Below, piece by piece: positions 56,965 to 64,000 of a DNA stretch of 64,000 nt. Made by a program: the position numbers and the translations under genes. The stretch lies in assembly GCA_034440615.1 (NCBI GenBank), contig JAOTOM010004345.1, positions 21,001 through 85,000 on the forward strand, read 5' to 3'. The notes under the pieces were generated by a model. It was not told the DNA's origin. It worked only from the letters and a program-made list of their open reading frames with translations, and did not search any database. This DNA is from Ashinkailepas kermadecensis (lineage: Eukaryota > Arthropoda > Thecostraca > Neolepadidae). Position 1 is the stretch's first letter, and every line of letters starts with the position of its first letter.

Positions 56965-57228
56965 GCCAACCCGCCCGCACCGACCCGGGAAGGTCAGCAC
57001 CAGTCTTCCAGCCAGACCTGATCCGGGCCAGGTCAGCGCCAACCCGCCCACACTGACCCGGGACGGTCAGCACCAGTCTTCCAGCCAGACCTGATCCGGT
57101 CCAGGTCAGCGCCGACCCGCCCGTACTGACCCGGGAATGTCAGCACCAGTCTGCCAGCCAGACCTGATCCGGGCCAGGTCAGCGCCGACCCGCCCGTACT
57201 GACTCGGGAAGGTCAGCACCAGTCTCCA
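56965..57228. repeat. Minisatellite, 73-bp unit, about 3.5 copies
   Basis: Units contain GGTCAGCACCAGTCTTCCAG, CCAGACCTGATCCGGGCC and AGGTCAGCGCCRACCCGCCC. The repeat phrase recurs at 56992, 57065 and 57138. Confidence 0.94.
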
Positions 57229-57229
57229 G

Positions 57230-60200
57230 CGCGTCGGCCGGCCGCGCACTGCGCTCCGTATGACGTCATCACACAGACGGCAGGCATGCTGCACCGCCAC
57301 GCATTATCTCCAGCTGAATGCTCGGCTCCAGCCATTAGCCAGAGCAGGCCCCTGCCAGCTCCCGGTCGCCGCCGCGGCTCGATCTCGTGCTGCCCCGTCG
57401 GCGCCGACGGCGCCTGCATACTGCATGCTGCCGCGGGCCGTCTGCCGGCGACCTTGGGAGGCGCCGTACGTTTTTCGCCGGCGTCCGCGGCCGCCGTACG
57501 GAAGACGGATCGGCCGACCTGTATGGAAAGTTGTGGTGTACTGCAGGCGGGCCGCGTCAGCTGCCCAGCCGCCACCGTCACTCTCGCGCCTCGAAGAGTG
57601 ATGATGCTCATAGATCGGCAGCAGCTGGCGACGCTGACGCTCATTCATTCCCATATGCGCGAATATGTGTAGATGCATATGCATGTGCGTCCATCCATAC
57701 ATATATACTAACATGTATGTTACTACTATTGTTACTACTACTACTAATAATAATAAGTAGTACGGATGCCCACATGGAGATCTCAGGGCGCAAATTATAA
57801 GCACGCATTTGTGAAGTTTTACTTTCTCTTCATATAAGTATGATCTCCAGTGTTTATTGGTACTTGTGGTCCTACAGTGAGTAGATAGCCTGTTAGATCT
57901 AGAATATGTTTTAATGTTCCATGGCATTGTGGAAACTGGCCTGTAAGCCGCAGATAGCTTTCATCGAAATCTCTTCCCCTTCTACACATATAGACTTCTT
58001 TAGGTGCCTTCGTGAATACGGGGGCAGACGTTTCGTGATTTTGCCTGTATTTGTTTTCCAAAACTTCGTTTTTTCTGTTCTGAGGTATTGATTACTCAGT
58101 TTTTTCTCATTATCATGCATCTTCATAGTTCGTTGTTAGTGCTAGAATAGGTCATGTACCTTAAGATAAAGAGCAACGAAATTGACAGAACGCTTATGAT
58201 GATATTGTGCTCTATTCATGCTTGTATCGTATGTCCTATAAAATACCATCGCAAACTGTGGATTTGGTACTAGTACTCAAGCGGTCAGGTTTTGATAGGA
58301 TATGAACAAAAGTACAAAGCGAAAGCATAAATCGATGTGGCAGGAGTTACACGACGTGTGGTTAAGATCCGTGCTAAACCACGTGAATAGTTAAATCTAG
58401 GTAATTGCTGGAACATGAGCAGCTCGGACTATGCGAAGACACGTAGCCAAATAATGCAAGGGCTTCACTTACACATCATCAATATGCTCCGCCCACGAAG
58501 TGCCGACGGCCGTGTCTGTGCTCGTTGGGTCGTTGCTCGTTGGATTAACAACAACATACAAATGTTGTCAATGCCCATCGCAGGAAGATGACCGTCATCT
58601 AACACGGAAAGCGTATAGCATGAATAGCATGAATAACAAGATTGAATATTAATAACAAGCATGAATGAATAGCTGTCATGAATATTAAAAGCATGAATAG
58701 TAATCCAGGGCTAGGTATTTTGATAGTGTTAGAACACATTCACATATTAAGTCATCAGCAAATTAACTCTCACAGCTTTTTTCTGGCTCCGTAATCCTGT
58801 ATTTAAGTTTTGAAAAGTATCGAAAAACTATAAACAGTAGAAATTCATGTCCACATGATCAAAATCGGCGGAATATTATCCAACGGTCGGTTATCCGTCA
58901 CCATGCTACCAGTAGTACCACGTTCCCTTGTCCACTGGCACTTGTAGTATATGCTAACAGCGAAAATAAGTTAGCTATCATCTAACACTTATCACTTCCA
59001 TCAAATATATGGAGGGAAATAACGTATAAAGAAGCGTAGCCGAGTAGTCGTCATGGCATTTAATGTCAATTATTACATTTACATTTACATTTAATGCTTA
59101 ATATTAGTTGCCATATACATATGCATATGGATTACTTAAAGCATCCGCCGACCAAAAAAAACGCCTATCACTAGCATGATGCTACCACAAGTAAAAGTGG
59201 CATCATAACTATCAGTAGAGCTTTTGGTAAGGCAGTAAAGCTATTGGTGTAAGGTATGTACCATATTTTGTTGACGTTCATTCATAGGGAATTTAAAGGT
59301 TTCCCTTACAAGCCTATCCGGATAAGCGTATTACCGGATGGAAAACAGGGGGAAGCAATGGTCTGGTTGAGATGACTATAATTGAAGTGCTCACAAACAT
59401 GGGTAGTTTCTGTGCATAGATAGTTTCATCTGACAACGCTCGTGTGCAGTGCACAATGTAGTCGTACCTCTGTTGCGAGTGACCTTTTGTTTCTGCCTTC
59501 AGTAAGCTTACTTTATTCAAGTTGATATTATTATTACCGCAAGAAAGTACCTAATTTATTGACGCTGTTGGGCAGTCCTGAATGCGTTGATCGTATGGTT
59601 TTCTTGAAAAGAGAAGTGTGCGTGTGTGTAAGAGAGTGTGGCTAAGTGTGTTATTTTATCACAAGAGGAACGTACGCTGTTGATATTATGATGTTAAGCA
59701 TTCCCCTTTAAAGTACTGGCTGAATTCGATCACAAATCCCTGATATTGTGGGCAGACACGTCGTGTAACGCGCCCAGGTGTAACATAAAAAAATAGAGTT
59801 CGCACATCTCTGGCCGAAAGTGCAGCATGATCGCTCATCAGGTGCATTGTCACTGAAGCAATGCTTGTTCTGCTGATGGCATGTGTCTACCGAGGATAGT
59901 CTCGGAAATGCGTGGATCCAAACGCGCAACCCTGACAGAGCTCCCGCCGATAGCGGAAGAGGTAACTTAACGCCTCGCATTTAACACATACCGCAAACAC
60001 AATATCAGGTTTGCGATTTATTCCCCAGTGGGCACATCCAACTGGCACAAGCTGCTTCAGCTATCCAATTCCAGCCGAACACAACTGCCAGTGGTTTGTT
60101 TCTTCATGGTCTACTGCATACATATCCGATTGCTGAGCCGCCAGTATCACATTGCACCCGGCCCTGACAGACGCGTTAGAGTGCATTTGACCTTGCCGTC

Positions 60201-61185
60201 GCCGCTTCTCGGAGCTCCGAGCCGCCAGCATCACATTGCACATGGCCCTGATAGATGCGCTGGAGTGCACTCGACCTTGCCGTCGTCGCTTTCATTATTT
60301 AAAGCACAATATCACGTTCGGCGAAGCACCATAAACTGCTTTAAGGCAAGTTCTCAGGGCTGAATTCTACTTTCGTGTCAACGAAGGTATAGCGAGCAAG
60401 TTTATCGGCGACGGAAAAGCGCATAGCGCACAGGCTTAGAGGCGGAAGAGAACTTCAGTACTGTTGGAAAGTAACATTGCTGATAGAAACAAGCGATAAG
60501 ATGTACTAAGTTTGTACTGAGAAAATGTTAGCTGCTTAAACACGGGTATGAGTAGCAAGTTTGAACATTTTGCAAACTACTGACGACGGAGAGAGCACTT
60601 TATCGCATTCCCTAATCCATCGGCTGTACTCAGGAACAGCGGTAAGGCTTGGTGCGGGAGGTCGTGCCCCCTGACAGGCATCTCTGTTTTGAGTTATCGT
60701 TGAGCTGTGCCATTGTGCCATGCTGATTAACCGAGGACGCAGCTGGGCGACAGTTTTCTGTGTTCAGCCTGTCATTCGGGTGCGTGACACCTCGACTACG
60801 CTTTGACTGCTGTGCTATTTATGATCTTCATTAGGTGCACTTAGCGTGCCATCATTTGCATTATTGGATTTGCTCGTTATGAATGTACTTACATACTGCA
60901 GCGCGTACAGGCTTTCGGACACGGTGGTGTCCGAATGCCTGTAGATGTAACGATTGCCACGTGTCTGTGCTTCGCATGGTGTGTCTGCGTGAAAAAGGAA
61001 CTGTCTTGACCCTCAGGCGAAGTTCCTGCTAAGCTCCTCACCAGGCCCGCTCTTAAATAGTTTTATTTTAAAAGCATAATGTTTATTGTCTGCTTACTAT
61101 TTATGGTGTGTCAGACTCAAATATTACCTGCAATATTAGATCATTTGAAATTTTGCATCACCCATTCAGTAATGCTGCCAGTAAT
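57230..61185. other. Unassigned intronic spacer
   Basis: 57.23-57.60 kb is GC-rich with overlapping frames on both strands but no domain. From 57.65 kb on it is AT-rich and featureless. An imperfect ~90-bp duplication (GCCGCCAGYATCACATTGCA) lies at 60145-60290. Confidence 0.45.
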
Positions 61186-61312
61186 ATTGCGCCGATGACC
61201 GACCCTGGGGCCGTCACGAACGTTCAGTCCTTTGCCTGTCTGCCACTAGTATTGTGTCGGTGGCCGACCCTGGGGCCGTCATGAACGCTCGGTCCGTTGC
61301 TTGTCTGCCGGC
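61186..61312. repeat. About 66-bp direct duplication before exon 8
   Basis: GGCCGACCCTGGGGCCGTCA, then TGAACGYTCRGTCC and TGCYTGTCTGCC, occurs twice just upstream of the exon 8 acceptor. Confidence 0.8.
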
Positions 61313-61341
61313 TTTTCTGACCTTTCTGACGTGTTTTCCAG

Positions 61342-61556
61342 TCTCCTCGGACCACACACAGTCAGCTGCCAGTGCGGGGGAGCAGGCCGGCGGCGGACAG
61401 GAGCCAGCTCCGGAGCCGGCTCCGCAGCCGGCCGGCGCGCTCTGCTCCGTCGGCAAGTTGCGCTGCCTCACCGGCACCTGCATCCTGCTGGAGCAGGTGT
61501 GCGACGGCGTGGCGCAGTGCCCCGACGGAGCCGACGAGCTCAACTGCAGGGAGTGA
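61342..61556 (+). CDS. Exon 8: linker and complete C-terminal LDLa domain, stop
   Basis: Acceptor CTGACGTGTTTTCCAG|TC is phase 1 and matches the end of exon 7. A Ser/Ala/Gly/Pro linker (GQEPAPEPAPQPAGA) precedes a full six-Cys LDLa module: CSVGKLRCLTGTC, then ILLEQVCDGVAQCPDGADEL, then NC. The spacing and CDGxxxCxDGxDE pattern fit the family. The usual Asp before the fifth Cys is Gln, so calcium binding may be weakened. Two residues after the last Cys the frame ends in TGA (61554-61556), and no donor lies before it, so this is a terminal coding exon. I see no canonical AATAAA within about 1 kb downstream. Confidence 0.82.
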
Positions 61557-61559
61557 TCG

Positions 61560-63365
61560 GTGCTCGCCCGCCTCGCACTAGGGACCAAACGCCGGCCGGT
61601 CGCCGGCGAGGGAACCACCCCGGCTGCAGTTGCTCAGTGAGTGAACAAACTGGTGACCCGCTGGCCCTGCGCCGGCCGCAAGACGCTCGTGTGCGGGGCG
61701 TGCACCTGGCGGCCTGTTTTGGTGACGCTGCTGACCAAACAGCCCCTCGGTAGACCGACGTGACTAGCTGCAATCCATCATCGGCACGGATAAATGTCAC
61801 ATTATCGCCCCAGCCACTCATCGGCGTGAGAGCAGCGCCATACAGGTGCCCATATGGTGTCAGTGTGAGAACAGCACCATACAGGTGCCCATATGGTGCC
61901 TGCCTTGCGTCAGAACGCGTCTGTCGCGTGTTGTCACATCAAGAGCGCGTCATGCTCAGCTGCATAGGTGGGACCACCTGAGTGACTGTCACCGAGAATG
62001 GTAGGCGGCCGCCGAGCATCCAGCAGCATTCGGCGGTGACTGGAGATCCGGCCCCGTTCTCCGAGGGACAGTCAGAGACTCGTCTACCTCACAAGGAGGA
62101 CGCCGAGGCTGTTAAGGTCCCACGAGGTTAACGCCCGGCGTGTCGCACAAGTCAACAGTGACGTCATGCTGACGCCAGCTGGCGACACACCAGCTGGTGC
62201 GTGGCGGCCGTGGCGGCCGTCGCGGCGGCGATAAGCCCGGGGCGGGAGATCATTCCGTTCGAAATCTCACCACGGTGTGGCGATGCTCAGCGCCGATGTG
62301 TGATACTTGCGCGGAGAGGAATCGTGATGCACTGATGTGAGGTACTGATGTGCTTTGGTTAGTGAGGTATGCGGCGTATGTGCTCATACGCTGCTGTGTG
62401 GATGGATGCCGGGTCTGGTGGATAATGTTCATTGTCGTGTGCGATTTGCCCGCTGAAAGTCAAGGCAGCTGACTGTTCTGCCGTGCAGATGGTGTGCAAA
62501 TGTGGCAGATAGACTGCCCCGCTGTGCAGATGCGCACAGGTAGACTGTCCCGTTGTACAGATGTCCGCCAGTGGAGCGCTCGCAGTTCGTGTGCGTGCGG
62601 TGAAAACTCGTGCTCCGCGTCGCCCAGTGAATTGTTCACTGTCTGTTCTTTCTCGCTTGCTGTTTTTCCTCAGATATAGATATATAAATTATCTTGTGTG
62701 TGTCCGGTGGATTGCGTTGCGCATTCGTATACGTGATGTCTCTGTGCTTTACACATGCACACTTGTACATAGTTTGCTTCGTGTCGTGTAATTGATGGCA
62801 AATACATGTACGCGACATATAGCTACGTAGCAACACGGCCTGGAGCAATCAGTAAATGTCCAGAGTCAGAGCTTACTTGATTGATTACGAAAATGCTCAA
62901 AAGTGACAAGAATTGTGAATTACTCCAAATGTCCGATTTTCGGTTGGTCTGCCCGTTGTTAAAGCTATTGCTGCAGGTCACTGCAGTACCGGAACTCGTC
63001 TACCTGGCCGCCATCTTGGGTGGCTGCTTCGCCTTGTCGAACTGATCCAGAATCACATCTTGTTTGAAATAATGCAGCGGTCTGGCGTGCACCAAATCAA
63101 GCGAATGAATTTACGACCGAACATTTTGTGCTCGCCTTAAGTGATGCGCCCAGCATAGAGACCGACGTAACCACCTCAGTGGCGTTGAAACCGAAAATTG
63201 GCGAACAGAGAAATGACGTCGTCACGTTGCAAGCGCCGTGTTCAACTTAATTTAATATGCAAATATTGGGTCAATAAGTCGATTCTCGTTGCAAACTTTT
63301 CAACTGATTAGCATGGTTCTGTGGATGATATTCTCTTCTTGTCTTGCTAGTGCAGCTTGTGAGGA
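61560..63365. other. Downstream region, possible 3' UTR, and spacer
   Basis: No further exon. A 43-bp duplication with GTGCCCATATGGTG lies at about 61805-61895. The segment at 62884-62955 is the partner of the dispersed repeat at 52.94 kb. Confidence 0.45.
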
Positions 63366-63369
63366 AATA

Positions 63370-63525
63370 AGCCATGGTTCCTCGTCGGCCGAACCATTGG
63401 CTGTACGTCGGCCGAACCATTGGCTGCACGCCGTCTGGACCATTGGCTGCCCGTCGTCTGGACCATTGGCTGCATGCCGGCCGGACCATTGGCTCGCACT
63501 CGTTGGACCATTGTCTCCACACCGG
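63370..63525. repeat. Minisatellite, about 22-bp unit, seven copies
   Basis: Copies of CGGCCGAACCATTGGCTG and CGTCTGGACCATTGGCTGC. Each holds CCATTGG, a palindromic CCAAT-box-like core. Confidence 0.92.
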
Positions 63526-63589
63526 CGGTTCGTCTGCTGGATCCGATGCTTGGCTTTGACGTGTGGTGGCCCTCAGTCAGGTCACCGGT

Positions 63590-63695
63590 AATGCGCTGTG
63601 GGTACAAAAAGACAACTGAACAAATGCGTTGTGGGAACAAAAAGACAGCGGAGCAAATACGCTGTGCGCACAAAAGGACAGCTGAGCAAATACAT
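63590..63695. repeat. 33-bp tandem repeat, three copies
   Basis: Copies of GCGYTGTGSGYACAAAAGAC followed by AGCTGAGCAAATA. Confidence 0.88.
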
Positions 63696-63744
63696 TTGTT
63701 CTCCAGCTTGTTATGCTGCATTGCCCACAAAATGCTGGATACGA

Positions 63745-63778
63745 ATTATATATTATATATATATATATATATATATTG
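63745..63778. repeat. Short (TA)n microsatellite
   Basis: About 15 TA units. The remaining DNA to 64000 shows nothing recognisable. Confidence 0.9.
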
Positions 63779-64000
63779 TATGGCTTTGTTTCTGTCGTGC
63801 AGCTATGTTGTTTGGGTGTGTTTGAATTGTCTTGTACATTAGTATATTCATGTGCATAAGAAAGAAGACATGGACAGAAAACAGCCAGACATGTTTTTTT
63901 CCACATGCACGATAGTACCATCTGGTAAGCAAATTTTTATCTCACCGAAACGGTTAATTATCTGCAATTATCACTTTTTACCTTCATATGGCCAATGTTG

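Larger units (their letters stand above)
22865..61556 (+). other. Putative gene span: type II membrane protein with mucin-like stalk and LDLa domains
   Basis: Eight exons can be proposed: 22865-23030, 24355-24456, 24762-24812, 25212-26782, 28147-28313, about 40590-40749, 51646-51746 and 61342-61556. All have GT-AG borders. Phases agree for 1>2 (1), 2>3 (1), 3>4 (1), 4>5 (0), 5>6 (2) and 7>8 (1). Exon 6 ends in phase 0 and exon 7 starts in phase 2, so one or more exons are missing in between. The predicted order is cytosolic tail, TM helix, Thr/Ser/Pro/Glu stalk, Cys-containing module, two LDLa modules, stop. No protease domain is seen. Exons 1-4 linked together are more certain than their link to the LDLa exons. 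Confidence 0.5.

Noticed and set aside
22865..61556. Type II transmembrane serine protease
   Set aside because: No His/Asp/Ser catalytic motifs (such as GDSGGP) in any frame downstream of the stalk, and the last LDLa exon ends in a stop.

Overview
This is eukaryotic, animal-type genomic DNA. Coding exons are short and scattered, introns are kilobases long, and splice-site consensus is clear where exons can be recognised. There are degenerate non-LTR and DNA transposons, and about thirty separate minisatellite or microsatellite arrays. The LDL-receptor class A (LDLa) domains, the I-type LINE and the hAT/TTAA elements fit an invertebrate, and I lean towards an arthropod such as a crustacean. 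That placement is inference. I see no bacterial operon, CRISPR array or rRNA.

Layout. From 0 to 9.6 kb the window is mostly GC-rich spacer with minisatellites (units of about 20, 74, 45, 56, 24, 40 and 33 bp). It holds one weak CDS candidate at 5.19 kb whose N-terminus may be real. From 9.6 to 15.4 kb there is unassigned DNA, a complete hAT-type MITE (13839-14156) and a 26-bp array. From 15.7 to 21.7 kb lies a decayed I-clade-like LINE (gag-like ORF, endonuclease, reverse transcriptase, RNase H, C-terminal Cys motif). It is split by a 927-bp TTAA-flanked element (19672-20598). From 21.8 to 22.7 kb there is a very long compound microsatellite.

The best gene candidate is on the + strand from about 22.86 kb. 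Exon 1 encodes a short cytosolic Cys/Arg-rich tail and a transmembrane helix. Exons 2-3 are small. Exon 4 encodes about 523 residues rich in Thr, Ser, Pro and Glu (a mucin-like stalk). Exon 5 follows at 28.15 kb and a likely exon 6 at 40.6 kb. LDLa exons lie at 51.65 and 61.34 kb, the last ending in a stop. Intron phases agree at every junction that can be joined. At least one exon is missing between 40.75 and 51.65 kb. A stop codon and an AATAAA just after exon 4 leave open a short isoform, or two separate genes. The suggested product is a type II single-pass membrane protein with a glycosylated stalk and C-terminal LDLa modules.

Between the exons lie minisatellites (31, 43, 15, 50, 9, 37, 44, 52, 75, 34 and 73 bp units), further hAT-like MITEs, a second TTAA-flanked element (46564-48455) carrying the 37-bp array, and a tRNA-derived SINE. 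Two arrays (27.4-28.15 and 38.78-40.63 kb) run directly into exons, and every unit carries a copy of a 3' splice-site-like sequence. This is the most unusual structural feature of the window.
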